64,000 nt of DNA. It comes from Paenibacillus sp. DMB20. Its GTDB lineage: Bacteria; Bacillota; Bacilli; Paenibacillales; Paenibacillaceae. Below are positions 44,962-55,058 of the stretch, piece by piece (within the stretch, counting starts at the first letter, position 1; each line of letters opens with the position of its first letter). The stretch lies in NCBI RefSeq assembly GCF_000987955.1, contig NZ_LAZU01000025.1, positions 1 through 64,000 on the forward strand, given 5' to 3'. The notes under the pieces are model-generated. The model was not told the origin of the DNA. It saw only the letters and a program-made list of their open reading frames with translations, and ran no database searches. The translations under genes were made by a program, and so were the position numbers.

Positions 44962-45762
44962 ATGAACGAGCTTCATGTGATCATCGACGATCCTTGGTTT
45001 ACGGTAACCCAAATTGATGCGGACACGTTCGCGATCAGCGAATTCGGCCACTGGGAGAAGGTTCATTCCTTTCTGCTCATCGGTCATGAAAAAGCGGCGC
45101 TGATTGATACGGGCCTCGGCATCGACCGGATCAAGCGCATGTCGGACCGCCTTACGAACCTCCCGATTCTGGTCCTGACTACGCATGTCCATTGGGATCA
45201 TATCGGAAGCCACGGCCAATTCGAGCAGATCTATGTGCACGAAGCCGAAGAGGACTGGCTTGTCAGCGGTATTAAAGGCCTGGGGATAGAGCAGATACGG
45301 AAGGATATTTCCAGAGACATCACGAGACCGGTTCCGGACACCTTCAATCCGCTGAACTATACGCCTTATCAAGGCAAACCGGCGGGACTGCTGCGTGACG
45401 GGGACGTGATTGAATTGGGGGGCCGGAGTCTGAAAGTTTATCATACGCCGGGACATTCTCCGGGTCATATCGCGTTGTTTGATACCGGCAGGGGATACTT
45501 GTTCACCGGCGATCTGCTTTACGACGAAACGCCGGTTTACGCTTATTATCCGACGACGGACCCCGTGGACTTGGTGAATTCGCTGGAGAGAATATCAAAC
45601 ATCGCCGGGGTGAAACGGATTTTCGGCAGCCATAACAGCATCGGGCTGGATCCGGCCTGGCTTCGGGTCGCGCGGAGCGCGGTCAAGGAACTGCGCGAAA
45701 AGGATGTTATCCGCCACGGCACGGGCATACATACCTTCGAAGGCTTGCGCATTCAATTTTAG
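44962..45762 (+). CDS. Metallo-beta-lactamase fold hydrolase
   Basis: A protein of 266 aa. The zinc motif THVHWDHIGSHG is near residue 74, with later ligands in HTPGHSPGHIALF (near 157), FTGDLLYDE and FGSHNS. This pattern fits the glyoxalase II/lactonase-like branch, and quorum-signal lactonases or quinolone-degrading enzymes are possible relatives. There is no signal peptide. The start follows CGGAGGGG. It is co-transcribed with the HTH gene before it, which suggests the regulator senses the substrate. Confidence 0.85.
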   Translation: MNELHVIIDDPWFTVTQIDADTFAISEFGHWEKVHSFLLIGHEKAALIDTGLGIDRIKRMSDRLTNLPILVLTTHVHWDHIGSHGQFEQIYVHEAEEDWLVSGIKGLGIEQIRKDISRDITRPVPDTFNPLNYTPYQGKPAGLLRDGDVIELGGRSLKVYHTPGHSPGHIALFDTGRGYLFTGDLLYDETPVYAYYPTTDPVDLVNSLERISNIAGVKRIFGSHNSIGLDPAWLRVARSAVKELREKDVIRHGTGIHTFEGLRIQF

Positions 45763-45869
45763 GCGGGGAAAGCATAACAAAAGGGCGATTTGATCCCTGC
45801 CGCCACCCCAACAAGATGTTTTGGATGCGTCGAGGTTCCGTAACGAACGGCATGCTGTCACAGATCATG

Positions 45870-45912
45870 AACAAGCCCGCTTCCCTTGAATATCAGGAGA
45901 GGCGGGCTTCAT
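45870..45912 (-). terminator. Terminator of speD
   Basis: On the minus strand AAGCCCGCC pairs with GCGGGCTT, with a partly T-rich tail (TTGTTC). Confidence 0.55.
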
Positions 45913-45915
45913 TCG

Positions 45916-46728
45916 TTAACTCCGGTCGATGTTTTTGCCGTAATAAATTTCGTCCATTTCGAGCTTCAGACGCTCGGTGATTTCCTGCTGTTCCCGGGCA
46001 GACAGCTTGTCTTTCGTGTAACCGAACAGATAGTTATCCAAATCAAACTCTTTCAGCTTGCATTTGGTATGGAAAATATTTTCCTGATACACGTTGACGT
46101 CAATCATATGGTACAGCTCCTGCACCTCGTCCGGGATGTAGTTTTGAATGGAGCCGATCTCGTGGTCGATAAACAGCTTATGCCCGTTAATGTCCCGCGT
46201 AAAGCCGCGTATCCGGTAATCGATCGTCATAATGTCCGTATCGAACGAATGGATAAGATAGTTGAGCGCCTTTAGCGGCGAGATTTCCCCGCAGGTGGAC
46301 ACGTCGATATCGGCCCGGAAGGTGCTGATTCCTTCATCCGGGTGATATTCGGGATAGGTGTGGACGGTGATATGGCTTTTGTCCAGCTGGAGAACGACGC
46401 TGTCCGGCAGCGGTCCCGGCGATTCGTCGTATGATTCGTCCGGAACCTCGACGATCGGCCCTTCGGAAACGAGCACCGTGACGCTGGCCCCTTGCGGGAC
46501 GTAATCCTGCTTGGCGATATTCAGGACATGTGCGCCGATAATATCGGATACGTTTTTTAAGATGCTCGTCAGCCGGTCGGCGTTGTACTGCCCGTCGATG
46601 TATTCGATGTAAGCTTCGCGTTCTTCCCTGGTTTTGGTGTAACAGATGTCATACATATTGAAGCTTAAGGTCTTCGTAAGATTGTTGAACCCGTGCAGGG
46701 TGATCCGCTCTTCCGATGCTGGTTTCAT
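45916..46728 (-). CDS. speD: S-adenosylmethionine decarboxylase proenzyme, long bacterial type
   Basis: A proenzyme of 270 aa resembling the E. coli-type SpeD rather than the short Bacillus subtilis form. It makes decarboxylated SAM for spermidine synthesis. Self-cleavage should occur between Lys 117 and Ser 118 in [13 protein letters not shown], turning the Ser into the pyruvoyl cofactor. The catalytic Cys lies in [14 protein letters not shown] 46728 follows TAAGGGGAAATC, although the frame is open to 46797. No spermidine synthase gene is next to it. Confidence 0.93.
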   Translation of the reverse strand: MKPASEERITLHGFNNLTKTLSFNMYDICYTKTREEREAYIEYIDGQYNADRLTSILKNVSDIIGAHVLNIAKQDYVPQGASVTVLVSEGPIVEVPDESYDESPGPLPDSVVLQLDKSHITVHTYPEYHPDEGISTFRADIDVSTCGEISPLKALNYLIHSFDTDIMTIDYRIRGFTRDINGHKLFIDHEIGSIQNYIPDEVQELYHMIDVNVYQENIFHTKCKLKEFDLDNYLFGYTKDKLSAREQQEITERLKLEMDEIYYGKNIDRS

Positions 46729-46902
46729 ATGCGATTTCCCCTTATGATCTGGTTTGGATGACGACCGGATGCCCCTATGTTTTCCAATAGATCGCATTCT
46801 TAGTCGAAAATAGACGGTGTGAGGTTTCCGTCACCTTCTTCTTGTTCCTTACCCGTTTCACCGGAAAGGTTAACACGAGGGTTAGAGCTCCTGCTCTGCA
46901 CG

Positions 46903-46936
46903 GAAAAAGCCGTCTCGCATTTTAATGCGGACGGCC
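46903..46936 (-). terminator. Terminator of the truncated hydrolase gene
   Basis: GCCGTC..CGCAT pairs with ATGCG..GACGGC. The A run on its plus-strand left flank gives a U tract for minus-strand transcription. Confidence 0.7.
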
Positions 46937-47001
46937 TATATAGATATGCTTGTAACATGATTGCTGTGCTTGTGATGCGCCAACCATGCGGAAGAACCGG
47001 T

Positions 47002-47440
47002 CTACAGCTCTTTAGCGCCGGCTAGGGCCGTACCATGGATGATAAGCGTTTCGTCAGTCCCGACGTTTTGACGGAAGGATAATTCCATGACGTTGTCTTT
47101 GAAGGTGACGGCGGTCGTCATGCGAAACGGCGTTTCAACAAACTGCTGCGTGAGCACTAGCGTATCTTCCGATTCCCATCCGGCGTTGGCGGCGACCTGC
47201 TCGGGACTTCCCCTCAGCAAGGAAGTGCGGCTTTCCGCCCAACCGTCGGTTCCGTGGACGAGTACGTGCTCCCCGGTTGCATTTTGCATGGTTTCGGTGA
47301 TACGGCCGTCAGCCGTTTCGAAGGAAAAAGTCTGCAGTCCAAGCCTATTCTCCTCCAACTGGTACGTGATTCCGGACCACTTCTGCGCCAATGGAGATTC
47401 AGGCGCATAACGTGGAAAACAATTACAATGACGAAAAGCT
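47002..47440 (-). pseudogene. Remnant of a serine hydrolase (C-terminal domain only)
   Basis: About 145 codons remain open (the frame is closed upstream by a TGA near 47440). The sequence from FPRYAPESPLAQKWSGITYQ through ETPFRMTTAVTFKD to the stop resembles the lipocalin-like C-terminal domain that follows the catalytic domain in class C beta-lactamase-like hydrolases. The catalytic part is absent: only some 300 bases separate it from the permease operon, and those hold repeats. No good ribosome binding site is present; TTG 47391 is the first possible start. I take it as a decayed gene. Confidence 0.55.
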
Positions 47441-47448
47441 CAATCGTG

Positions 47449-47622
47449 GACACTGGTTCCGTTCATTTCTGTTGTCGAGCGATTTGAGCTTGTTTCGTGA
47501 CAACTGCTCCGTGATTAGGGCGTTTAGCTGCCTACAAGCCCCTTTTGAAGCCCAATAGCGGAACCAGTGTCACGTTAACCGGTTAAATCCGCGTTTTTCG
47601 GGCATATAGCGGAACTAGTGTC
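47449..47622. repeat. Short dispersed repeats around CGGAACCAGTGTC
   Basis: CGGAACCAGTGTC occurs at 47559-47571 and as CGGAACTAGTGTC at 47610-47622, both inside longer similar units (AATAGCGGAAC and ATATAGCGGAAC contexts, each followed by a TTA-CCG stretch). It occurs inverted at 47449-47461. No gene is present in this stretch. Confidence 0.6.
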
Positions 47623-47661
47623 AACATTAGCCGTTTTACGCTGCAGGCCGCTTTCCCTTGA

Positions 47662-47712
47662 CAAAACACGAGGGGCGTCCCGGGTCCAAGGCCCTTTGGG
47701 GCCGCCCCCTCT
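47662..47712 (-). terminator. Terminator of the permease operon
   Basis: On the minus strand GAGGGGGCG pairs with CGCCCCTC, followed by GTGTTTTGTC. It is GC-rich and strong but has a short T run. Confidence 0.55.
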
Positions 47713-47745
47713 TGCACGGAGAATAGCCGACGGCTCGATTCCCGC

Positions 47746-48615
47746 TTACTCTTTCACCGCGCCGAGCACGATCCCGTGCACGAAGTATTTTTGAAGAAAC
47801 GGATAAATCGCCAAAATCGGGATGAGGCTGATGAAGATTTGGGCGGATTTTACGGTCCGTTGGGACAGGTTCTTGATCGTCTCGGGATCCATGTTGCTGA
47901 AGTCGGTCTGCACGACAATGGTTTGGAGCAGCGTAGCCAGCGGCAGCTTTTCCACCTCGCGCATGTAGATCAATCCGTCGAAGTAGGAATTCCAGTGTCC
48001 CACGATGATGAACAGGGTGATCGTCGCGATGGACGGCAGGGAAATCGGAAGATAAATTTTCAGGAACGTCTGAAAATGGTTGGCCCCGTCGATGACGGCG
48101 GCCTCTTCCAGCTCCCGCGGGATGCCCCGGAAGAAATTCAGCATCAGGATGATGTTGTACACGCCGACCAGGCCGGGGAGAATCAGCGCCCACAGCGTAT
48201 TGGTCAGGCCCAGCTTCGTAATGAGAATGTAGGTCGGAATGATGCCGCCGCTAAACAGCATCGTGAAGATGAAATACCACATATACACGTTGCGTCCCCG
48301 AAAAATCTTCTCTTTCGAAAGGGCGTACGCGGCGCAAGTCGTCACGGCCATGCTGAGCGTGGTGCCCAGCACGGTCCGCTGGACGGAGACCCACATGGAG
48401 TTCAGAAAGTTTGGATTTTCAAATGTTTTTCGGTAAGCTTCCCAAGTGAAATCCTTGGGCCAGAACGTGACGAGCCCGGCGTTTGCCGGTGCCGGCCCGC
48501 TGAAGGAAACCGCCAGCAGGTGGACCAGGGGCAGGATGCACAGCATCGACAGAAGGATCAGAAAAAAGTGATTGAATGATGAAAAGACGCGGTACCCGAA
48601 TGTTTTATGGTACAT
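47746..48615 (-). CDS. Carbohydrate ABC transporter permease, LplC/YtcP type
   Basis: A protein of 289 aa with six membrane helices and the EAA loop ELEEAAVIDGANHFQTFLKI near residue 165. GYRVFSSFNHFFLILLSMLC and the ending YFVHGIVLGAVKE are typical of the LplC/YtcP branch that handles oligosaccharides. It is the second gene after the LplB-type permease, 53 bases apart. No ATPase gene is near, so a shared MsmX-type ATPase is expected. The start follows AGAGGAGG. Confidence 0.88.
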   Translation of the reverse strand: MYHKTFGYRVFSSFNHFFLILLSMLCILPLVHLLAVSFSGPAPANAGLVTFWPKDFTWEAYRKTFENPNFLNSMWVSVQRTVLGTTLSMAVTTCAAYALSKEKIFRGRNVYMWYFIFTMLFSGGIIPTYILITKLGLTNTLWALILPGLVGVYNIILMLNFFRGIPRELEEAAVIDGANHFQTFLKIYLPISLPSIATITLFIIVGHWNSYFDGLIYMREVEKLPLATLLQTIVVQTDFSNMDPETIKNLSQRTVKSAQIFISLIPILAIYPFLQKYFVHGIVLGAVKE

Positions 48616-48668
48616 GTGGGCGTTAACCTCCTCTAAAAACGGCCTGGTTCAAGTAGATTTCTTATTTC

Positions 48669-49634
48669 TCAAAAAATGCGGTAATTGGCGAACCGGTAAG
48701 CCAGCGTGTAGGAAATGATGATCAGGAACAGGCTGATCACCGATTTCAGCAGGCCGACGGCCGTCGCAAAGCTGTATTGTCCGCTGAGCAGGCCTTCGCG
48801 GTAGACGAACGTGTCGATGATATCCGCCTTATCGTATACAAGCGAATTGTACAGGTTGAAGATCTGGTCGAAGTTGGCGTTCAATACGCCGCCCAGAGCC
48901 AGCGTGCCCACGACGATCAGAATCGGCATCATCGCCGGAATGGTAACGTACAGCGTCTGTTTCCAGCGGTTTGCGCCGTCCACCTCGGCGGCCTCATACA
49001 GGGAAGGGTTCACGCCGGCGAGCGCGGCCAGAAAGACGATGGTGCTGAACCCGAATTCCTTCCACACGTCGCTGACGATAATGACCAGCCTGAACCAGTT
49101 CCCTTCACCCAGGAAAAAGATCGGTTTGATTCCCAGCAGCCAGACGAGGAACTGATTGACGATGCCGGTTTGTGACAGCATATCCATCAAGATGCCGGCC
49201 AGAACGACCCAAGATAGGAAATGCGGCAGATAAACCATCGTTTGAACGGAGCGTTTGATCAGCGATTTCCGCACCTCGTTCAGCAGCAGGGCAAAGATGA
49301 ACGGCACCGCAAGGTTCAGTACGATTTTGATGCAGGCGAAGAACAGGGTGTTGCCCACGATTTGTATAAAGTAGTCATTCTGAAGCATATAACGGAAATG
49401 CTCCAGCCCCACCCATTCCGATCCGAAAACTCCCCGCTTCGGCTTGTAATTCTGAAATGCCATCAAAATGCCGGACATCGGAAGATAAGCAAAAATAAAC
49501 GTTAAAATGACCGCCGGCAGCACCATCAGATGCAGCATCCAGGTGTGTTGCTGCAGCGGATTGAGATATTTGCCGCTGCGCTTGCGGCGGGGAGCCGGTG
49601 CTGATGGTTCTGCGGACGGAAGAGACTGGCTCAT
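48669..49634 (-). CDS. Sugar ABC transporter permease, LplB/YesP type
   Basis: A protein of 321 aa. A proline-rich cytoplasmic N-terminus of about 25 residues is followed by six membrane helices. The EAA loop is SLYEAAEVDGANRWKQTLYV near residue 205. FIFAYLPMSGILMAFQNYKP is a hallmark of the LplB family. It is the first gene of the minus-strand permease pair and diverges from the sensor kinase gene, with 133 bases between starts. AAAGGGGGC precedes the ATG. Confidence 0.88.
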   Translation of the reverse strand: MSQSLPSAEPSAPAPRRKRSGKYLNPLQQHTWMLHLMVLPAVILTFIFAYLPMSGILMAFQNYKPKRGVFGSEWVGLEHFRYMLQNDYFIQIVGNTLFFACIKIVLNLAVPFIFALLLNEVRKSLIKRSVQTMVYLPHFLSWVVLAGILMDMLSQTGIVNQFLVWLLGIKPIFFLGEGNWFRLVIIVSDVWKEFGFSTIVFLAALAGVNPSLYEAAEVDGANRWKQTLYVTIPAMMPILIVVGTLALGGVLNANFDQIFNLYNSLVYDKADIIDTFVYREGLLSGQYSFATAVGLLKSVISLFLIIISYTLAYRFANYRIF

Positions 49635-49767
49635 GAGTAATGCCCCCTTTTCGAAGAATACGGTTTCAGATATACTTCATCTTACTAGCAGGCAGGGGCA
49701 GTGCCTATATGGCGTTGTTAGTCTGGTAGGGTTTCCTTAGGCACTTGGGAGAAAAGGGGCAAATCCA

Positions 49768-51543
49768 ATGAATTTTCGTGGTAACCTGTTCAGGAAGCTG
49801 AATCTCGGCTTGGCGGTTGTGTTTTTGATCATCATGTCGGTTTACGGGATTGCCCACCAGCGCACAACAACGATCCTGCAGGATGAAATCCGCCGTTCCA
49901 GCCTGCAGAAGCTGATGCTGCTGACCGGCGAGCTGGACAACAAAGTCCAGCAAATGACGGATTTTCAGTTGATTTTGCTGACGGATTCCTCCGTAAAGCA
50001 GTTTGCTTCGGTTTATATGGATCCGATCGATTATGACCGGATCGAGAACCGTTCCGCCATTCTCGACAAAATGGCATATAAAGAAAATACGTTTGCCCAG
50101 TGGAAGAGCTCGTACGGCGTCTATTCCGTGCTCAATCAGGAGATGATCGCCCTCGACAGCCGCGTGTTCCAGAAAAATCTGTTTACGGACCGACTGTCCG
50201 CCAAATGGGAGCTGATGCCCAGCGGGTTGAAGGAGGGAAAAGGCGGAGGGCGCAGCTTTTACCGGTATGCGCTTGACGGCATTATCCGGGGTGATAAATC
50301 CCATCATGCGACAACGATCGTCGGTGCTTCCTTTCCGGAAACCAACATCAGGGAGACGCTCGACCGGGCGACCGAGGCGGACCGCGGCACGATGATTTTG
50401 TACGACATGAAGGATCAATATATCGGGGCCAGCGGGGCAAACCCGTCCATGACGGATTTGATGATCGGGCAGTTGAAAAATCGAAACGTCGGAAATTCCT
50501 TTCAGTTTACGTTTAAGGCGAAAGACCAAAATTATCTGGTGACCGGGGTCAAATCGAACAGCCTGGAGTGGTACATGATCGATTGCACCCTCCTCAGCGA
50601 TGCCATGAAGCCGCTGTCCGTCGTGAACCGTTTTTTCTATGCGGTATTCGCCGTCTTGTTCATCCTTTCGATCGTGATGTCCTACATGCTGTACCGCCAG
50701 GTGCTGTCGCCGATGAAAAGGCTCATGCGGGGGCTGAAAGGCATTCAATCCGGAAATTACTCCATACAGATCAAAACGGACCGGAAGGATGAATTCAATT
50801 TCGTGTTCGGCCGCTTTAACGAGATGAGCAAGCAGATGAAAACGCTGATCGAAAATATACTGATGGAGCAGCTGCGCGCGAAGGATGCCTATCTGAAGCA
50901 GCTCCAGGCACAGATCAATCCCCACTTTCTGTACAATTCCCTCGGTTTCATCATCAACATGATCGAAATGAAGCAGGATAAGGCGGCCGTGACCATGGCC
51001 CATAATTTGAGCGATTACTACCGGTACATGACCCGAATCGATATTTCGGAGGTTCAGCTGAAACACGAGCTTGCCGTCGTGGGCAGCTATCTGGATATTC
51101 AGCGGATGCGGAATCCTCGCCTGCGGGTGGAAACCGACATTCCCGAATCCCTGGAATCGCTGATTGTGCCAAGACTGATTCTTCAACCGCTGGTAGAAAA
51201 TGCGATCGTTCACGGATTGAGCGGGACCATCCGCCCGGCGTTGATTGCTATCCGGGGCGGAAGGCAGGGCGACTATATATGGCTTGAAGTAGAAGATAAC
51301 GGCAAAGGAATGACCGGCAAGGAGCTGACGGAGCTGCAGCAGGCGGTCCTGGCGCCGGAAAACCCGCCGGTCGGCTACGGGCTGTGGAACGTCAGGCAGC
51401 GGCTTCTGCACCGGTACGCCGAAGGAGCGGACCTAACGATCAATCATGCCGGGGGCGGCGGCCTGGTCGTCCGAATCACGTGGTGCGGGCAGGCCGCGGA
51501 AAGATCCGAGCCGGAAGCGGGCAAAGGAGAGGAAGAAGAATGA
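49768..51543 (+). CDS. YesM-like sensor histidine kinase
   Basis: Membrane sensor kinase of 591 aa. A first helix lies at residues 12-28, then an extracellular sensing domain of about 260 residues, a second helix near 288-308, and a HAMP domain (LSPMKRLMRGLKGIQSGNYS). The His_kinase domain QAQINPHFLYNSLGFIINMI has phospho-acceptor His 386, and the ATPase box is PLVENAIVHGL and VEDNGKGM. It belongs to the LytS/YesM class. Its stop overlaps the regulator start by ATGA. By family analogy it senses a glycan breakdown product. Confidence 0.92.
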   Translation: MNFRGNLFRKLNLGLAVVFLIIMSVYGIAHQRTTTILQDEIRRSSLQKLMLLTGELDNKVQQMTDFQLILLTDSSVKQFASVYMDPIDYDRIENRSAILDKMAYKENTFAQWKSSYGVYSVLNQEMIALDSRVFQKNLFTDRLSAKWELMPSGLKEGKGGGRSFYRYALDGIIRGDKSHHATTIVGASFPETNIRETLDRATEADRGTMILYDMKDQYIGASGANPSMTDLMIGQLKNRNVGNSFQFTFKAKDQNYLVTGVKSNSLEWYMIDCTLLSDAMKPLSVVNRFFYAVFAVLFILSIVMSYMLYRQVLSPMKRLMRGLKGIQSGNYSIQIKTDRKDEFNFVFGRFNEMSKQMKTLIENILMEQLRAKDAYLKQLQAQINPHFLYNSLGFIINMIEMKQDKAAVTMAHNLSDYYRYMTRIDISEVQLKHELAVVGSYLDIQRMRNPRLRVETDIPESLESLIVPRLILQPLVENAIVHGLSGTIRPALIAIRGGRQGDYIWLEVEDNGKGMTGKELTELQQAVLAPENPPVGYGLWNVRQRLLHRYAEGADLTINHAGGGGLVVRITWCGQAAERSEPEAGKGEEEE

Positions 51544-53168
51544 GACATCTGATGATTGTGGATGACGAGGCACACTGGGTGGACAACCTGGCGGACCATA
51601 AGCCTTGGAACGAGCTCGGGATCGACGTGGTGCATAAAGCGTACTCCCCGTTCGAAGCGCTGGAACTTATCGATATTTACCCGATCGACATTGTCATTAC
51701 CGATATTTCGATGCCGGAGCTGACGGGCTTGGAGCTGATCGAGGAGATTGCCAAGAAAAGGCCTGAAACCGTATGCCTGCTGCTGTCCGGCTATTCGGAA
51801 TTCGAATATGCGAAACAGGCCATGAGCCTGAAGGCATTTGACTATTTGCTGAAGCCGGTCAAGGACGAGGAGCTGTTCCGCGTAGTCAACAAGGCGCTGG
51901 AGCAGCTGAAGCAGCGGGAAAGCGACCGCCGGGTCGTTCAAAAGCTGCAGTATTCCCTGGGCGAAAGCTTGCCGCTGATCCGAAGCCATCTGCTTCGGTC
52001 CGTGCTGACGGGAAGGAGGCTGTCCGGCCCATGGGAGGAGCAGGCGGAGCGGTACGGCATACCTTTCGGCGGGAAGGATTCCGCATGGATGCTGCTTGTC
52101 CGCCTGGAGAACGAAATGACCCCAGCCGTGCCGACAGACCAGGACCGCGGCTGGGTGGAGTTTGCCGTACTGAACATTACCGGGGAGTGGATGGCTCCCG
52201 AGTTTCACGTCTGGGGCTGCCGGGACGACCGGGGATATCTCGTCGTTCTGCTGAAGCCGCATGAAGGCGCCTTGGAGACAGAGGATGTGCTGCATCTTCT
52301 GGAAAAAGTGCTGCTCGGGCTGCAGCAGAAGCTGAAATCGATCCTGAAGGAGCCGGTGTCGCTGCATCTTACCGAAAGGCTTGCGTTTCCGGATGGCGTC
52401 AGCACCGCTTATGAAAAGGCCGTCGCCGCTTTCCGCCAGCAGGTCGGCGACCGCCGGGAGCTGATTCTGTTCGAATCGCCGTCCGCGAGCCCTGCGCCGA
52501 AATCGCTGCGGACGCTGCAATACGCGCCGAGCCTTCTGCATCTGTTGGAAATGTCGCAGTGGGAACAGGCGGAACAGCGTCTCTTTGAGCTGTTCGGGGA
52601 GCTTGGCAGCCAATGGCCGGAATCGCTTGAGCATCTTCTCGTCGCCGGCATGGAGATCAGCGGGGCTTACATCCAGCTGATTCACCGGAGCGGTTCTTAC
52701 TTAAGGGATGCGGCCCCCGAGCTCATGGCGGCTCTCGGCGATTTTGTACCGTTTCGTTCCATTGCGGCGCTTCAGCAGTGGTCGATGGATGCGTTCCGCC
52801 TGATCCGCGAGTTGCAGAAGATGGAAGTGCAGAGCAGCAGGCAGTCGGTCATCCGCAAGGTGCACTTGTTTATCGAGAAAAACCTGCACATCGATGCTTC
52901 GCTTCGGGCGATCGCGGACGAGGTGCATATGCATCCGACCCACCTGTCCAAAATCTACAAACTCGAAACCGGGCAAAGCCTGAGCGAATACATGATGAAT
53001 GTCCGCATGGAGCGGGCCGGCCGGATGCTGACGGAGACGAATTTGAAAATATACGAGATCTGCGAGGGGATCGGTTATCTCGACCCGGCTTATTTCATCA
53101 AGGTGTTCCGCAAGTATTACGGCATGACGCCGCAGGAATACCGTGAACGCCACCAGCCGCAGCCGTAA
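51540..53168 (+). CDS. YesN-like response regulator with AraC output domain
   Basis: A protein of 542 aa. The receiver domain is residues 1-120, with phospho-acceptor Asp 55 in VITDISMPELTG and Lys in FDYLLKPVK. A long linker of unknown structure follows (residues 130-430). The C-terminal AraC helix-turn-helix pair (LRAIADEVHMHPTHLSKIYK, IYEICEGIGYLDPAYFIKVF) completes it. ATG 51540 overlaps the kinase stop. It probably activates the divergent permeases, the solute-binding protein and the GH2 gene. Confidence 0.92.
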   Translation: MRHLMIVDDEAHWVDNLADHKPWNELGIDVVHKAYSPFEALELIDIYPIDIVITDISMPELTGLELIEEIAKKRPETVCLLLSGYSEFEYAKQAMSLKAFDYLLKPVKDEELFRVVNKALEQLKQRESDRRVVQKLQYSLGESLPLIRSHLLRSVLTGRRLSGPWEEQAERYGIPFGGKDSAWMLLVRLENEMTPAVPTDQDRGWVEFAVLNITGEWMAPEFHVWGCRDDRGYLVVLLKPHEGALETEDVLHLLEKVLLGLQQKLKSILKEPVSLHLTERLAFPDGVSTAYEKAVAAFRQQVGDRRELILFESPSASPAPKSLRTLQYAPSLLHLLEMSQWEQAEQRLFELFGELGSQWPESLEHLLVAGMEISGAYIQLIHRSGSYLRDAAPELMAALGDFVPFRSIAALQQWSMDAFRLIRELQKMEVQSSRQSVIRKVHLFIEKNLHIDASLRAIADEVHMHPTHLSKIYKLETGQSLSEYMMNVRMERAGRMLTETNLKIYEICEGIGYLDPAYFIKVFRKYYGMTPQEYRERHQPQP

Positions 53169-53273
53169 TGAACAACAAACTCTTATCAATCACAACAAAC
53201 CCTTATGGAAACGTATACACCCGGTTGTTAAGATGAGCCTATCTAATCCATTACCATTAAGGGGAGATCAGGA

Positions 53274-54964
53274 ATGAAGAGAAATCAGTCATGGTTTAAG
53301 CTGCTGCTCATTTCCGTGTTGTCCGTCAGCTTGCTGGCGGCGTGCGGTCAGGGTACGGCAGAAGAGCCAGAGACGCCGCAGCAGAGCGAGGAGCAGGCGA
53401 AGTCGGCCGAACAGGCCGTCAAGGACGGAAAATACGAAGCCCCGATCGAGATTACGAGCGTCGGGCGCCAGCGCAAGTATACAAACGGGGACACGAAGGA
53501 GAACAATGTCCACAGCCGCTGGGCGGAAGAAAAGCTTGGCATCAAGATCAAAAACATCTGGGAGCCGGCGAATACCGACCAGTATAAACAAAAGCTTCAG
53601 CTGGCGTTGTCCTCCGGAGAGGAGATCCCGGATTTCGTTCCGTATTATGACGATCCCGTCGTCATCGGACAGCTGATTGATTCGGAAGAGTTTATGGCAA
53701 TTGACGAGCTGTTTGAGAAGTACGCATCGCCGATCTATAAGGAACATGCCAAGAAGCACCCTGAAATCTGGTATCCGTATGCGAAAGACGGCAAGAAATA
53801 CGCCCTGCCCATTTTGGAAAATTTGGACAACGACAACACCGTGCTTTGGCTTCGCGAGGATTGGATGAAAAAGCTGAATCTGTCCGCGCCTAAGACGATA
53901 GCCGATCTGGAAAACATCATGGAGCAGTTCAAGAACAACAATCCGGACGGCTATCCCCGGACCAGGTGTTCCCTCTAACGGGCGCCATGAAGGTCGGGTA
54001 CAACAGCTGGATGGGGTCGCTTGAATGGGTGTTTGCCGCTTACGGCGAGGTGCCGGAGCAGTGGAACATGGCCGAGGACGGAACGCTTCAGTACGGCTCC
54101 GTTCATCCGGGGACGAAGCAGGCGCTGGCCAAGCTTCGCGAATGGATGGAAAAAGGCTACATTCACCCGGATACGGCGCTTTGGGACGAAGGCAAATCCG
54201 CCGAAATATGGACCAAAGGGAATGCGGGCATCCTGCCGGGTGCGCAGTGGGTTCCCGATTGGCCGGCTCCGGATTTGACGAAGAACGTGCCGCATGCGGA
54301 ATACAAGGCATACCCGATCTGCGGGACCTGACGGAAAGATCGGAACCAAATGGAGAAGCAGTTCGGGCGCGAACGGCAATATTTTGATCAGCAAGCATGC
54401 CAAGCATCCGGAAGCGATTTTCGTATATTACAATTACCTGCTCGAGAATTATGCCAACCCGAAAGAGGGCGGAGAATTCGAGCACGGCTTCGCCAAAGGG
54501 TACGACTGGGATATCGTGGACGGAACACCGACAAGCGACCCGGCCAAAGTGAAGGAGTATAACAACGAGTTTATGTTCATTACCGGCTTCAACAACAACC
54601 CGGCCGTCATTCCGGACCTGTACATGTCGTCCCTGGTCAAGCTGGCCAATGGGGAGAAGCCTGCGACGCCTTACGAAAAGCTTTTGGCACAGAAGCGGAA
54701 GCCCGAGAACTGGTACGCCGCCAAAGTCGTGATGGACCAGAAGGACATCCGCCGCAAAAACTACTTCAACGGCGCGCGACGCCGACGATGCAGAGCAAGT
54801 GGAATCTGCTGAGACAGTCGGAATCGGAAACGTTCAATAAAATCATCTACGGCAAGCTGCCGGCTGACGAGTTTGACAAGTTCGTGGAAAAGTGGAAGCA
54901 AAACGGCGGGGAACAGGTCACGAAGGAAGTCAACGAATGGTACCGGTCCGTGTCCGGTAAATAA
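53274..54964 (+). pseudogene. Extracellular sugar-binding lipoprotein, three frameshifts
   Basis: LplA/YtcQ-type binding protein of about 563 aa if repaired. A lipoprotein signal ends in LLAAC (Cys 24). Successive pieces are collinear with one family member: MKRNQSWFKLLLISVLS to FKNNNPDG (frame 1), VFPLTGAMKVGYNSWMGSLE to HAEYKAYPI (frame 2), GPDGKIGTKWRSSSGANGN to RRKNYFNGA (frame 3) and TPTMQSKWNLLRQSE to VSGK (frame 4). Shifts fall near 53957, 54311 and 54775. The first and third fit one lost base each; the second is a gain of one or loss of two. Either the gene is dead or this stretch is badly called. It follows YesN-like and precedes GH2. Confidence 0.8.
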
Positions 54965-54973
54965 TCCGAAGGA

Positions 54974-55003
54974 GAGGACGTCTCAAGAAGAGCGTCCTTT
55001 TTT
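54974..55003 (+). terminator. Terminator after the binding-protein gene
   Basis: GGACG (54976-54980) pairs with CGTCC (54993-54997) and runs into six T residues. It may reduce transcription into GH2. Confidence 0.7.
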
Positions 55004-55058
55004 CGAAAATTGAACAGGCAGGCATCGACATTATCCATTATTACGCAGCTTAACGTTT

